64,000 nucleotides of DNA from Ligula intestinalis (taxonomy: Eukaryota > Platyhelminthes > Cestoda > Diphyllobothriidea > Diphyllobothriidae), in assembly GCA_036362985.1 (NCBI GenBank), contig JAYGXS010000003.1:2159106-2223105 (forward strand). The letters are read 5' to 3'. The notes beneath the pieces are model-generated. The model had not been told where the DNA came from. It saw only the letters and a list, made by a program, of their open reading frames with translations, and did not search any database. Below are positions 1 through 11,012 of this stretch, one piece after another; within the stretch, counting starts at the first letter, position 1; every line of letters starts with the position of its first letter. A program made the position numbers and the translations under genes.

Positions 1-125
1 TCAGACCTGTTTACGATTACCTATGACTAAGGATTCCCGATGGAATCCGAAACGTCAGGAAAATAAAGTCCTTGTTCCAGTGATCGCATCTTCTTCTTCG
101 GAACTGCTGCCTGGAACTCGTATAT

Positions 126-2322
126 TCTCCTCTATTGGAAACCGCTCTGGTTAGGATGAGTGTGACGATTGAGCTCAGTCAAAAATCTGCGGAGAAGGAT
201 GGTCGCAAACAATTTGGTGGCTATATCTATAAGGCTAATACCGTGGTTATTTGAGCATAATGGCATGTCACCGCGCTTCGGTATCAGTAAGGTTATGGAC
301 AGTGTCCAATCAGTGGGGATGATTTCGGTCGTCCTTTTAATCAAGTACAGCCAGTGTAGTGAGTCCATGAAAGCAGAACAATTATATATGGATATATTTT
401 AAAGGTTATAGGCATGAAATGCCCTTGAGGACTCTGTTAATGTAACGCAAATAAGGTTTTTCTTTCAGCAAATGTGCATTCGAGGGAGCACATTTGATAT
501 CATGACAGAATTTCGAGTGAATTTTCACGGAAAAGAATGAAAAAATTCTGAAGCCAGAAATTTTTTTCACAGTGCTGGCAGAAGGAAATCGTGTTGTAAT
601 AGTCGCCGTTTGTCAAATTAAATCACATCGAGTCTTCTTTTTAATTCCGCAATTGTGTCAGTGGAAACCGTCTCGCTTGAAAGCAAGTTCCAATGCCGGA
701 CCACGCATTGATTTAAGAAATGTTTTAGGAGGTCTTATCGGGTGCGCTCGTTTGTGACCTTGCAAGGATGGCCACGCATGTGAATAGTGGTGGCATATTG
801 GAAGAATACCTCCAATTTTAGGGAGGAAATGTGGCCCCGGGTTATCCGGAATGTCCAGAGCAGGCTGAACTGAACGTTCCTGTAAGACAAAGGAAAAAGG
901 TCAAGTTTGATCAATCTCTCTTGATATGGTAAGTCCCTGAGACCATCGACCATCTTTGTTGACCTGCGTTGCACTTTTTCAAGAAGCTCCTTGTCTTTCT
1001 TCAGCACGGTGTCAAAATTGGCATTCCGTATTCAAGATGTGGTCTCACAAATGCGCCAAATATTTTTCCGAAGAATTCAGGTGGAACGCTTGTCTGATCC
1101 AGTGCAGGGTACTAGTTGCCTTCTGGATAGACTTTTTACAGTGCTCTGTTTGCATCAAGTTCGCGGTTTTCCATAAACACAGATCTTTGTGCATCTCAAC
1201 CTCTTTTAATGCGGTACCATTGATAAAATAACCGTTTTTCGGCGGCACTTTTTGCCCCGGGCTTGTGTGCAGAACAAGACACTTAGATAAATTAAAGTAA
1301 AGAAGCCACGTGGACGACCAGAGAACCAGTTTATCGAAGTTCGACTGCAATATCTTTGCATCGTCGGCGCAGCTAACTTCAGCCCATATTTTTATGTCAT
1401 CCACAAATATGACAGCTGCGCAATCAAGCTCATTGAGGCAGTTGTTTACGTAAATCAGGAATATCAGCGGACACAAAACTGAGCCTTGTGGTACACCACT
1501 CTCGACCTTTGTCCATTCTGAGGTTGAGTTTCCGACAATAAACCTCTGTTCTCTGCGGGACAAGAAACTACTGATCCATTTATACATTTTCCCTTGAATT
1601 CCCACGTCCCAAATCTTCTGCAGAAGAAGCCTGTGTGGTACACAATCGAAGGCCTTTTTGAAGTAAAAAAATATGACATCAATTGGATAGCCTTTATCTG
1701 CGGCCTTTGTCCACTTTTCCTGTGTGTAAAAAGCACTCCTGAGGCAATAACATCCTGGGCGATAGCCATGCTGTCCATCACATAGTATTTTGTTGCTTTC
1801 CAGGAATTTTATTAAATACTTCTTGATAATGCTCTCCATTGTTTTGCACACGATGCAAGTTAGACTGAAAGGACATTAATTTGCGCAATCAAGTCGTGAA
1901 CCTCTTTTATAGATCGGGGTGACGTTCGCCCACTTGCATTCCTCTGGGAGTTTACCTTCGTCAAAAGACTTCTGGGATATGGCAGCCAGGCGTTTGCATA
2001 GTTTGTTAGTTAATTCTCTAAGTGCTAGTGAAGGAATTTTGTCCGGCCCTGGTGATTTTGCAGGCTTAAGTTGGAGAAATTCGGCCCTGAAAGTGTTGTG
2101 TGAAAACTCTAGGTCCTCTTTTTTGGGCAATGAGGAGGAGGGTAAGGGTGCATTTATCAGTCGATGAGCGGACGTACCATCGGCAATAGTTTTAGTTTCT
2201 CGGGTGTAGACGGATTCAAAGAAATCGAAGAGGAGGGAGGCTTTCATCTGGTCTTCGGTCACCAGTTGTCCATTGGCTGATCTTAGGGCAGGAAGCAGTT
2301 CCTGAGATCTCTTCGTGCTTCG
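126..2322 (-). repeat. Left arm of a 2.2-kb inverted duplication
   Basis: The whole segment, including the CR1-like RT, its 3' region and the downstream RTE piece, is matched in reverse orientation at 8815-11012. Even the non-coding junction between CR1 3' sequence and RTE (380-560 against 10520-10760) agrees. This argues for duplication of a composite rather than two independent insertions. Outside the arms I see no continued similarity. Confidence 0.85.
130..372 (-). pseudogene. RTE reverse transcriptase, fingers/palm start
   Basis: A 78-residue open frame reads LHWLYLIKRTTEIIPTDW, then LLIPKRGDMPLCSNNHGISL and ATKLFATILLRRFLTEL, ending NQSGF. This is the RTE equivalent of the RT block 1-2 region (pattern: W, IP.DW, P..K.GD, C.N.RGISL, K.FA..L..R). 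It continues the RTE protein interrupted near 2495. It recurs in the inverted copy at 10770-11006. The frame ends at the duplication edge near 126, so catalytic aspartates are not present. Confidence 0.75.
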
Positions 2323-2490
2323 TACGTAACCGTACAATATCTTGGGGTGCTCCAACGACTTGTGTAATATGTTCAACTCGTATTTCTTGTGCAGTTTAGT
2401 AGCTTCTCTTTTACAAATGGTATGTTGTTGCTTATACTCCCTTCAGTGTTTATTGGAGCCGGTTAATCTGTAGTGCCTCCAGAAGCGGTT
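618..2490 (-). pseudogene. CR1-like reverse transcriptase pseudogene, 5'-truncated, nested in RTE
   Basis: Three consecutive minus-strand frames (1876-2376, 1045-1851, 735-1007, with an extension to a stop at 618) reconstruct the second half of a CR1/jockey-type protein. Landmarks in order are KSPGPDKIPSLALREL, NVTPIYKRGS, FKKAFDCVPH, SGVPQGSV, the palm motif FVDDIKIW (usual F/YADD, here Ala to Val) and a C-terminal LRDLPYQERLIKLDLFPLSYR region. The endonuclease half is missing, as expected for 5' truncation. A TAA replaces the conserved Tyr of the NYRP motif near 1878, and a small deletion breaks the frame near 1045-1080. Its role was target-primed reverse transcription; this copy is inactive. 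Confidence 0.85.
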
Positions 2491-2496
2491 TCTTTA

Positions 2497-2790
2497 TCGA
2501 AAGGATTCGGCTGGGATATTATCTTCACCCACAGCCTTCCGAACGTTCAGTTATTGAAATACCGATTCAGTTCTCGTAAGTGACTCGAAGCCACTATCAC
2601 ATAGAATTCCAGTTGATAGTTGTAGGCTCGCAGGCAAACGTATAGGCGGTTCCAGTAGCTCACTAAAGTGCTCTAGCCATCGATCGATTTTTTCAGCGAC
2701 ATTAGTTATCACTTGACACGACTTATCCCAAAAGGTAAGGCAAGTCAGTTTATATTTGCCAGCTGCTGCACGCAAAATTAAGAAAAGTTA
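2497..2790 (-). pseudogene. RTE reverse transcriptase N-terminal fragment, decayed
   Basis: The frame 2551-2775 reads VAEKIDRWLEHFSELLEPP, typical of the segment before the RTE reverse transcriptase. After an in-frame stop the same frame continues as NVRKAVGEDNIPAESF, the RTE version of the KAPGEDGIPAE motif that opens the RT domain. The RTE reading stops near 2495, where a CR1-like RT frame begins. It resumes in the same orientation at about 372, only a few residues further along the protein. This is the signature of an insertion into the RTE copy. Confidence 0.55.
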
Positions 2791-3009
2791 GTGAAAGTTA
2801 CCCAAGTTTCAAGCTGATTCCATGGACCCAGCTGACTAGGTCCAATCATTCTGACCATCGCATCTTGCAGATCGCGTATTTAGACGTGTAATTGAATGGC
2901 AGTTATCCGGGGTTTAAAACCAAGCGATTCTAGCTTGAACCGAGAGATAGAGGGTTAGTGTGCAGATCCAGTCCTTCCTCGGTATAACCTGTTGTTGCAA
3001 GCCCGAATT

Positions 3010-3350
3010 CAACACACAATGTAACGCGTCCGTCCAGTGTGGCCACTGAGTATCGGGCGAAGTTTGGTTATTGACGTTTTGCGGAGGTTCGATGCGAACA
3101 GTGAATAAATCTGTGATCTGTGCAGGGAGATTTTCATTGAACGCTTAACGGGTTTCTGGGTTCGACAGTGCCATAACGTTGACACGTTTAAGGTGCAGTT
3201 TCTTAAAGCGAGTCGATAATCAGAGCTCAAAGTGGGCATGGACAAGCACATGATCTGCTCCAACTTCCGCACCTCGAAACGATCGACTGTGGGATACTAA
3301 AGCGGCCCACCTTGAGCGTTCAAAGATATAGACTATGTCCATCTCTTGGA
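3010..3350 (-). pseudogene. RTE endonuclease C-terminal end and linker, decayed
   Basis: The frame from about 3345 down carries an EEP-endonuclease ending: an SRWAALVSHSRSFRGAE segment followed by GADHVLVHAHFEL. This matches the terminal strand and catalytic SDH-type motif of RTE endonucleases, with GADH in place of GSDH. A stop follows, and a second frame (3009-3272) continues as a linker-like region (DYRLALRNCTLNV, FASNLRKTSITKLRP). In a working element this domain nicks chromosomal DNA to prime reverse transcription. The N-terminal part is absent; the tandem repeat at 3382-3770 abuts it instead. The motif is short, so the call is moderate. Confidence 0.5.
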
Positions 3351-3381
3351 CACCATTTTTGCAACTGCGGACGGGGTGTGT

Positions 3382-3770
3382 TGGACCAACGCTGAGCACG
3401 TGTAAATTGGGCGGGGTTTGCGGACCCTTGGCGAGGTTACTAAAGTGCACATTTAAATATTATCAGTAACCCCTCACTGGACTAACAGCGAGCGCGTGTA
3501 AGTTGTAGGTTGTTCGGTGACCCTTAGCGAGGTAACTGAGGTGTATCTTTTTACATTATCACATACCCCCACTGGATCAACGGCGAGCACATGTAGGCTG
3601 GGGGTGTTCGCTGACCTTTGACGAGGTCACTTAGGTGCACATTTTAATATTATCAGCAATCCCCAACTGGACCAACGGCGAGCGCGTGTGTGGAGGGGAG
3701 TATAAGCTGACCCTAGGCGTGCGCGTGTAAAATGGTATATGGTTGGCGTAAACAGAGCGTGGGTGTCCTC
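3382..3770. repeat. Tandem repeat, about four units of 95 bp
   Basis: Units start at 3382, 3478, 3573 and 3668 with TGGACCAACGGCGAGC or close variants. Each continues through a GACCCTTGGCGAGG-like stretch to an ATATTATCA-CCCC end. The fourth unit is disrupted after its first 25 bases. It adjoins the decayed RTE endonuclease, so it may be a 5'-UTR repeat of that element or an independent minisatellite. Confidence 0.8.
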
Positions 3771-4640
3771 GGACCTTGGGCAAGGCAACCGAGAAAATGA
3801 CTAGGGGAGAGATGCGAAACATGCGAGCTGAAGGACTAAAATTGGTGCGTGAACCAACTCCTGCATCTTAGCCGACCGTGGCAGACGAAAAAATTATGAC
3901 TACTGAAAAGTAGAAATTAGTTGTTAGTTTTAAAAAATTATTAGCCTACTTAATCCTACTTGCCAAAACATAGGTCAGTCAAGGCGGCCGCATAGGACCA
4001 GCTTTCACTGAAGTTGTAAATATTTCTGACTTCGTTGACAACCCCAAGAAGTCATCGCGTCTAAGGGTGTTTAAAGCAGACCTCAGTGAAAGATTGCAGT
4101 TTGCCCCATTGCCGCCTACCTTAAGTAAGTACGTGTGTTTTCCACATGAGGAAAGCTACTTACTGATTGAGATAAAAAATAGCCGTCAGCAAGCCATTTA
4201 CTTTCCCTTCGCACTTGCGAACAGTGCTCTAGATCCTACAACGCACAGTCCCCATAGTGAGTGGTTCACGAGCACTGCAGGGAAGAAGTGGTCATAGATA
4301 TAGGTCGTTAAACAGGTCGTTAAATAACTCCCCGTTTTCCTGTGCGATTGTAGTTCTGAAGATGAGTTAAAACAGTCGCAGACAACTGCCAAAACGCGAC
4401 CACAGGCCTGCCATTGATCTAAATAACTTCCTAGTGGGACCTGAAGCCTCCTGGTCTCCACTAAGTCCTCACAACTAGCGCGTTTACATTTTCCCTTAGA
4501 AGCACTGCTCGATGAGGTTTGGAACCATCGTTCGACACTATACCCACCAGCAATGATGACGGATAATACTACCTTTTCACACAATATCTTATAATAAGAT
4601 AATAATATGTTTATTATGCCAGTTTACAGGCAATTGTAAA
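3771..4640. other. No recognisable gene
   Basis: Short open frames on both strands (4067-4297 plus, 4198-4584 minus) overlap and show no domain I recognise. No repeat shared with the rest of the window was noticed. Confidence 0.4.
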
Positions 4641-4698
4641 GAGTTGGTAATGCACCTCTTGGGCGCCTTCCAACAGCTCGAAGACCGGAAAAAACCTA

Positions 4699-4784
4699 AA
4701 ACAAACTCCCTATGTTGCAGCCAGTATTGGTTTTGTTTCAGGTTTTTTGTTTTGTCAATACTGGGCGAGATAGGGAGTTTGTTT
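4699..4784. repeat. Foldback (imperfect inverted repeat)
   Basis: The left arm AAACAAACTCCCTAT plus CCAGTATTG is mirrored by CAATACTGG plus ATAGGGAGTTTGTTT about 25 bases later, with a short unmatched bulge between the two blocks. It could form a hairpin of about 24 paired bases. It lies just downstream (element sense) of the 5051-5929 retroelement, so it may belong to that element's 3' flank or be an independent foldback. Confidence 0.7.
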
Positions 4785-4849
4785 CAAGTGAAAAAAACCT
4801 GCCTTCAAAGGTATGATACAAACGGAATAAATGTACAGTTGTAAGCTGA

Positions 4850-5945
4850 GTTGACTCATCAGCAGGAGAACTGTTTCATATCGTTTAAAAACATTAGTTC
4901 CAGACGGAGAGGGTTGGCACAAGAACACAGTGTTCTCAGTCTTCCTTCAATGGTTGTCGGCAAAAGTTGCGCGCTATCGGCTGAAAGGTTAGCAGACTGC
5001 GGGCTGCTGCTTCAGCCGCATTAGTCTTCAGCAGTGAAGCCTGGCGGGGTTCAAAGTCCACGAACGCCATCAGAGTGAAAGAGAGATTCCACCGAGTCAG
5101 CACCCAAAATTCGTGAAAGTTGTCCTGAATGTAGAAAACTAGTTATAGCTCTCTTAAACATAGGGTAGTTTTGCTGGGTTTTAATACTTTTGGGCAGCTT
5201 ATTCCAGATTGATATGGCATTTACTGAAAAGAATTGCCGGTACTTAACTGTGCGTGCCATAGGAAGAAATAAAAATACGTCTCGATGACTGGCGCGTCGA
5301 GAGTGCTCAAGCTGCCTTATTGTACTAAGAGGATTAAAGGTTTGACCATTCAAAAGTTTAAACAGTAAAAATAGACCCTTCTGCAATCGACGAAGCCATA
5401 GGGGATCCAGCTTTATAAGTTCGCACCTTTGTTGGTAGGTTAAGTTACGGTGTTCTGCAGTGAAAACTCTTCTAGTGAAGAAGTGCTGCACCAATTCTAT
5501 TTTCTTCCGTTCACTAGTGCGCAGAAGACTGAATAAGGGTGAGCAGTATTCAAGACTAGGTCTCACGTACATATTATAAAGGCTAGTTCTAACCTTGATA
5601 GTCTTAAAATTTCTAAGGATAAATCCGGTGGTTCGGCGTGCTTTCGAGACTATCAGGGCACAGTGCTCTGACAAATTGAGACAATTAGAGTAGGATATGC
5701 CCAAATCCTTGATAACTCCTGGGACATTTAGTTCGTGGCCGTCAATGCTTAATTCCGGTTGATGATCGTCGCCAACAACCATAACGGAACATTTGTGCCA
5801 TGAAAGGGTGAGGCGCCATGTGCAACACCACTGGGCGAAGGCCTGAAGATCCTTTTTTATCAGCTCGAGCACGATGTTGCGATCTGCCGGTTTATATCGA
5901 TAAGCGACTTTTAAATCATCAGCGTACATGAAGGGTCTGCCATAC
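4850..5945 (-). pseudogene. Non-LTR retrotransposon, C-terminal half of reverse transcriptase, open frame
   Basis: An uninterrupted 292-residue frame (5051-5929) begins at the RT palm motif MYADDLKV. It continues through LSWHKCSVM, VKDLGISY (here IKDLGISY), YNMYVRPSLEYCSPLFS and a thumb/C-terminal region (RRASHRDVFLFLP, FSVNAISIWNKLP) typical of jockey/CR1-superfamily proteins. Upstream, a few more in-frame residues precede the motif, then similarity stops, so the fingers and endonuclease are lost. It is a different family from the copies at 618-2490 and 25.9-28.6 kb. The absence of stops over 879 bases suggests a younger insertion than its neighbours. It cannot work alone because half the palm is missing. 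A related degraded copy lies at 16600-17150. Confidence 0.85.
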
Positions 5946-6124
5946 TGAAAACAATCTGAAAGAAGCAGTGTTCATTCGTATATGCAACCCAATTAAAAGA
6001 ACTTCTCGCTGTTCCCTTTGTCTTCTGAAAAAAACATAGGGATTTCCTACCGGCATTCCGCCGTGATAGGGGACGGAATTATTTTCTTGCGTTCGGGAAC
6101 ATTTTTGAACTTGCTCACATATAA

Positions 6125-6325
6125 TCTTGCACGCTGAATGCGGAGTTTAAATGGGTAACCTCGTAGATTGGTCGTGGTAGCAAGTTCACCTTGGTTTTTA
6201 GAGTAATCGAGCTCTGGAATGCCTCGCCAACATTTATTGTGGTGTCATCATCGTTAAAAGTCTTTAAAGTAGAACTTGACGGATATATGTCCGAAAATGA
6301 TGCGAAGTCATGAGGGATTGGAAAT
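6125..6325 (+). pseudogene. Probable non-LTR retrotransposon 3' coding end
   Basis: One plus frame reads FRVIELWNASPTFIVVSSSLKVFKVELDGY and ends in TGA near 6312. This resembles the conserved end of CR1/jockey proteins (R.V..WN.LP...V...S...FK..LD). An in-frame stop and no recognisable upstream RT make it a remnant. The match is short, so other origins are possible. Confidence 0.4.
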
Positions 6326-8814
6326 AACTTTCGGATCTCTCACACTTCATTGTCAGATTTATAATACTTTTTAAATGCTCGCCCAGCCGCACATTAATTC
6401 TCTGTACATTTTACGTTGTGAATAGGGTACATAAAGTCTTGTGTCTATTTCCCTCAATAAACATTCGATATCCAAAGCACCTTTCACGAATTGCGGATGA
6501 TGACTCTAAAACGCTGATGCTGACTCTTCCAGTCTTCCACTCTGGCATTCATGGGCTCTGAACCCTGTGCTATGCCTCATGTTGAAGGCAATAGTGTTGA
6601 CTCTGCATTAACACTCTGCTCATAGCGAGCTACCTTTCATCCGCACACCTCCATCTGGTGCAGAAAACTAGATCCGTATAACTGAAGGGAGGCTTACAAC
6701 AATGTGCACCTGTGCCAACCCTTCCCCGTCCCGAAGTTCAAACATTCAATAAACTGACATTTTTTATTTCTGAAAAACACTAGAGATAATGGTCAGGGGC
6801 TTTTTCAATCTCAGCTCGATCCTTTAGTGTAAGCCTGTTTTGAACTAACCTGTAAACCGGCAACCAATATGTTTAATTAAATTAACTTACCTTTGTCCCT
6901 CTGGTTCTATATTTCCATTCTTTGCTGCGAGTGAACATTTAAATACTGGCGACAAAACTAATTTTGGCGCCTGGGAAGTTGATACCTTGATGACCAAGAA
7001 GGCTTATCTGTACTCGATGAAACTGTGATAATGCCTAAGCTAGCCAGCCTCGAATATATTGCGGACCGTACCCCTTTACGCGTGACAATATTACGTAATG
7101 AATCTGGACTGTTGGACCCACCCTCTTTTCCAGCAAGACCGCATGCTAAAAGTCCTAAGACCACCTCCATTTAACGGCAACCAGTCTCGAGCCATGTCTC
7201 CAGTTGATACCTTCAAAGCCTACAACTGGGCAACAGCTCGGGGTCCAGGGTAGCAACTATGACCTCGTAAAACGACCGGTTATGTTTAAATTCCGTCAGT
7301 TTTCCCTCTTGAGGTACGCTATTTCAGCCAGTATTTATTGGGATCATCTCACTGATTTTACTGTCATGTCCCGGTGTTAATCGAACGAACAAATATTGCA
7401 GAACCTGATTTGGACCATTTGAGTCAGAGACTGCAAGGTTCTTTCCCTGAATTATTCACTGTGGCGCTGCTCGGTATATCCAGCAATTTTATAGTTTACT
7501 CGATGGACTGATTACCTTTATTTTGTCAATGGGCTACATTCTTCTCCCCTTAGATCATAAAACAGTACAAGGTTTTTCTGCTCAGGCTGTGCTGGGTTAT
7601 CCAAGTTTTGCAATCAGATGGATATTTCTATGTTGATTAGAGGTGGAATTTTATGCACGTTTAAAGATTGCCTAGTCTTACACGTTCCGTCACAAAACAT
7701 CACTCTTTTATTATGAACAAAATTGCGGAACTGTGAATCAACTCTGCCTGGCTAGCCATCGTTCGAAAATGGGCGTCAACAAATTGTTGTCGTGATATTG
7801 GAAACACTTGTGGTCAGGACATTTGAGCATTCCCTGAAAAGTGTGACACTGACACTGTAGCCCGATGTGGCTAAGATGGTAAGGGAAGTGTCACTGGGCC
7901 ACGTCCGGCTATGACGGGCACCGATAACATTCAGTACATCATGGTGAGAATATACTTCCTAGCACATATGCCCATGCTTGTTTTGGACATTTTAACAGCT
8001 AAGTGGAGATGCTGCATACAGAATAATTTGCCTCATCTAGCGCTTCGTTTCAAGAACCTAATCAATTTATTTACTTGGCATTCTCGGTCACCATGTATCG
8101 TTAACATAGTCGGTAATTTTTGCATTTTAAAAAGCCAGCCGGTGTGCTGTTTATTTGTCGCAGCTGACTGGCAACTGTTTTTTTATCAGGCCCAAAATCC
8201 TACTTATTTTGCAGCTAATCTTTGCTGAGGTCTGTTTCACTCTCCACTTCTTGTAGACACCTCAAATAGAAAGTAGGTAGGTTTGCAGGAAACCATTGTT
8301 CCCGATAACGCGTTCTTTCCCCATGTGATTTGGGGACCACCAGAGGAACCGAATTATAATTAAGGCGCAACACGTATGTGCAATTCATCGAAATTGCTAA
8401 ACGCATACGCTTCTTGACAAATTCTAAGAGGCTGTTTATTTACCCGAATTGACATGATAATCGAGTATAAGCGGAAGCTCATTTGTTGATAAAGACAAGC
8501 TTTGCGCTAAATGGCGCTCTTCATCTTTAGGTATTACCATAACTGTGTTAAAAGAAATAAGGTAAGTGTTCCCTCAGAGTTATCGGTTAACTCGTTCCTA
8601 TGGTTGTTTCCAAACAAATATTAGAGTTCCGACTGCGTTCTGCCTTACTCACATAAGACTAGTAACGTTTTGAATTGCTTACTGTTCCTTTGACTAATTC
8701 TGACTGAAGAGCTGATCGTACTTTCCACATAAGTTTTCGGCACAGAATTCGCTGTTACATACAGCGTAACTATAGAGGAAGACAGAAAAGGGCGAAAACT
8801 GGCGCAAAATAAGG
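6326..8814. other. Unassigned spacer of the inverted duplication
   Basis: Short frames at 6958-7170 minus and 7911-8228 plus have no recognisable domain. I saw no tandem repeat, tRNA-like box or terminal inverted repeat here. Unique intergenic or intronic DNA, or old unrecognised repeats, is possible. Confidence 0.4.
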
Positions 8815-10520
8815 AAGCACGAAGAGATCTCAGGAACTGATCCCTGCCCTAAGATTAGCCAATGGACAACTGGTGACCGAAGACCAGATGAAAGCCTCCC
8901 TCCTCTCCGATTTCTTTGAATCCAACTATTTGAATACAACTATTGCCGATGGTACGTCCGCTCATCGACCAATAACTGCACCCTTACCCTCCTCCTCATT
9001 GCCCAAAATGGAGGACCTAGAGTTTTCACACAACATTTTCAGGGCCGAATTTATCCAACTTAAGCCTGCAAAATCACCAGGGCTGGACAAAATTCCTTCA
9101 CTAGCACTTAGAGAATTAACTAACAAACTATGCAAACCCCTGGCTGCCATATTCCAGAAATCTTTTGACGAAGGCGAACTCCCAGAAGAATGCAAGTGAG
9201 CGAACGTCACCCCGATCTATAAGGGAGGCTCACGACCTGATTGTGCAAATTAACGTCCTTTAAGTCTAACTTGCATCGTGTGCAAAACAATGGAGAGCAT
9301 TATCAAGAAGCATTTAATATAATTCCTGGAAAGCAACAAAATACTATGTGATTGACAGCATGGCTTTCGCCCAGGACGCTGTCGCCTCACGAGTGCTCTT
9401 TAAACACAGGAAATTGGACAAAGGCCGCAGATAAAGGCTATCCAATTGATGTCATATTTTTCGACTTCAAAAAGGCCTTCGATAGTGTACCACACAGGCT
9501 TTTTCTGCAGAAGATTTGGGACGTGGGAATTCAAGGGAAAATATATAAATGGATCAGTAGTTTCTTGTCCCTCAGAGAACAGAGGTTTATTGTCGGAAAC
9601 TCAACCTCAGAATGGTCAAAGGTCGAGAGTGGTGTACCACAAGGCTCAGTTTTGGGTCGCTGATATTCCTGATTTACGTAAACAACTGCCTCAATGAGCT
9701 TGATTGCGCAGCTGTCATGTTTGCGGATGACATAGAAATATGGGCTGAAGTTAGCTGCGCCGACGATGCAAAGATATTGCAGTAAAACTTTGATAAACTG
9801 GTTCTCTGGTCGTCCACGTGGCTTCTTAACTTTAATTTATCGAAGTGTCTTGTTCTACACACAAGCCCGGGGCAAAAAGTGCCGCCGAAAAACGGTTAGT
9901 TTATCAATGGTACCGCATTAAAAGAGGTTGAGATGCACAAAGATCTGTGTTTATGGACAACCACGAACTTGATGCAAACAGAGCACTGTAAAAAGTCCGT
10001 CCAGAAGGCAACTAGTACCCTGCACTGGATCAGACAAGCGTTCAAAATCTTTCGACCTGAACTCTTCGGAAAAATATTTGGCGCATTTGTGAGACCACAT
10101 CTTGAATACAGAATGCCAGTTTGGACACCGTGGTTCAAGAAAGACATGGAGCTTCTTGAAAAAGTGCAACGCAGGTTGACAAAGATGGTCGATGGTCTCA
10201 AGGATTTACCATATCAGGAGAGATTGATCAAACTTGACCTTTTTCCTTTGTCTTGCAGGAACGTTCAGTGCAGCCTGCTCTGGACATTCCGGATAACCCG
10301 GGCCACATTTTTCTCCCTAAAATTGGAGATATTCTTCCAATTTGCCACCACTACTCACATGCGTGGCCATCCTTGCAAGGTCACAAACGAGTGCACCCGA
10401 TTAGACCTCCTAAAATATTTCTTAAATCAACCCGTGGTCCGGCATTGGAACTTGCTTCCAAGCGAGACGGTTTCAATTGACACAATTGCGGAAATTAAAA
10501 GAAGGCTCAACGTGATTTAA
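8815..10520 (+). pseudogene. CR1-like reverse transcriptase pseudogene, inverted sister of 618-2490
   Basis: Frames 8873-9199, 9352-9663 and 9933-10520 carry the same landmarks as the left copy: KSPGLDKIPSLALREL, FFDFKKAFDSVPHR, ESGVPQGSVLG, then MFADDIEIW near 9718-9744 in another frame. The end reads VRPHLEYRMPVW and IAEIKRRLNVI, closing with TAA at 10520. The palm motif is the canonical FADD here, unlike FVDD in the left copy. It shares with the left copy the TAA in place of Tyr in the NYRP motif (near 9251). Further private stops and shifts make it inactive. Confidence 0.85.
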
Positions 10521-11012
10521 TTTGACAAACGGCGACCATTACAACACGATTTCCTACTGCCAGCACTGTGCAAAAAATTTCTGGCCTCAGAACGTTTTCA
10601 TTCTTTTCCGTGGAAATTCACTCGAAATTCTGTCATGATATCAAATGTGCTCCCCCGAATGCACATTTGCTGAAATAAAAACCTTGTTTGCGTTACGTTA
10701 ACGGAGTCCTCAAGTGCATTTCATGCCCATAACCTTTAAAATATATACATATATAATTGTTCTGCTTTCATGGAATCACTACACTGGCTGTACTTAATTA
10801 AATGGACGACCGAAATTATCCCCACTGATTGGACACTGTCCATAACCTTACTGATACCGAAGCGTGGTGACATGCCATTATGCTCAAATAACCGCGGTAT
10901 TAACCTTAAAGATATGGCCACCAAATTGTTTGCGACCAACCTTCTCCCCAAATTTTTGTCTGAGCTCAATCTTCACACTCGTCGTAACCAGGGAGGTTTC
11001 GCCTAGTAGAGG
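8815..11012 (+). repeat. Right arm of the 2.2-kb inverted duplication
   Basis: Inverted copy of 126-2322. Similarity begins at AAGCACGAAGAGATCTC (8815) and runs through CR1-like RT, its 3' region and the RTE resumption to about 11012, where the left arm ends but RTE sequence here continues. The arms are almost equal in length but carry different private lesions: this arm has a stop in the QHGF region near 9355 and a frame break after GSVLG near 9660. Confidence 0.85.

Larger units (their letters stand above)
1..3360 (-). mobile_element. RTE-like non-LTR retrotransposon remnant, split by a nested CR1-like insertion
   Basis: Read on the minus strand, pieces of one RTE-type polyprotein appear in the correct order: end of the apurinic-like endonuclease, a linker, the start of the reverse transcriptase (RT), then, after about 2.1 kb of a CR1-like element, the RT fingers and palm start. 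Short conserved strings support RTE (FRGAEVGADHVLVHAHF, KIDRWLEHFSELLE, GEDNIPAE, IIPTDWTLSITLLIP, CSNNHGISLIDIATKLFA). Stops and frameshifts in every part make it a dead copy. The RT breaks off near 126, where unrelated sequence starts. Assignment to the RTE clade rests on motif memory, not on a search. Confidence 0.65.

Noticed and set aside
4843..4866. Hammerhead core CTGATGAGTC on the minus strand near 4850
   Set aside because: No GAAA at a suitable distance and no helix III.
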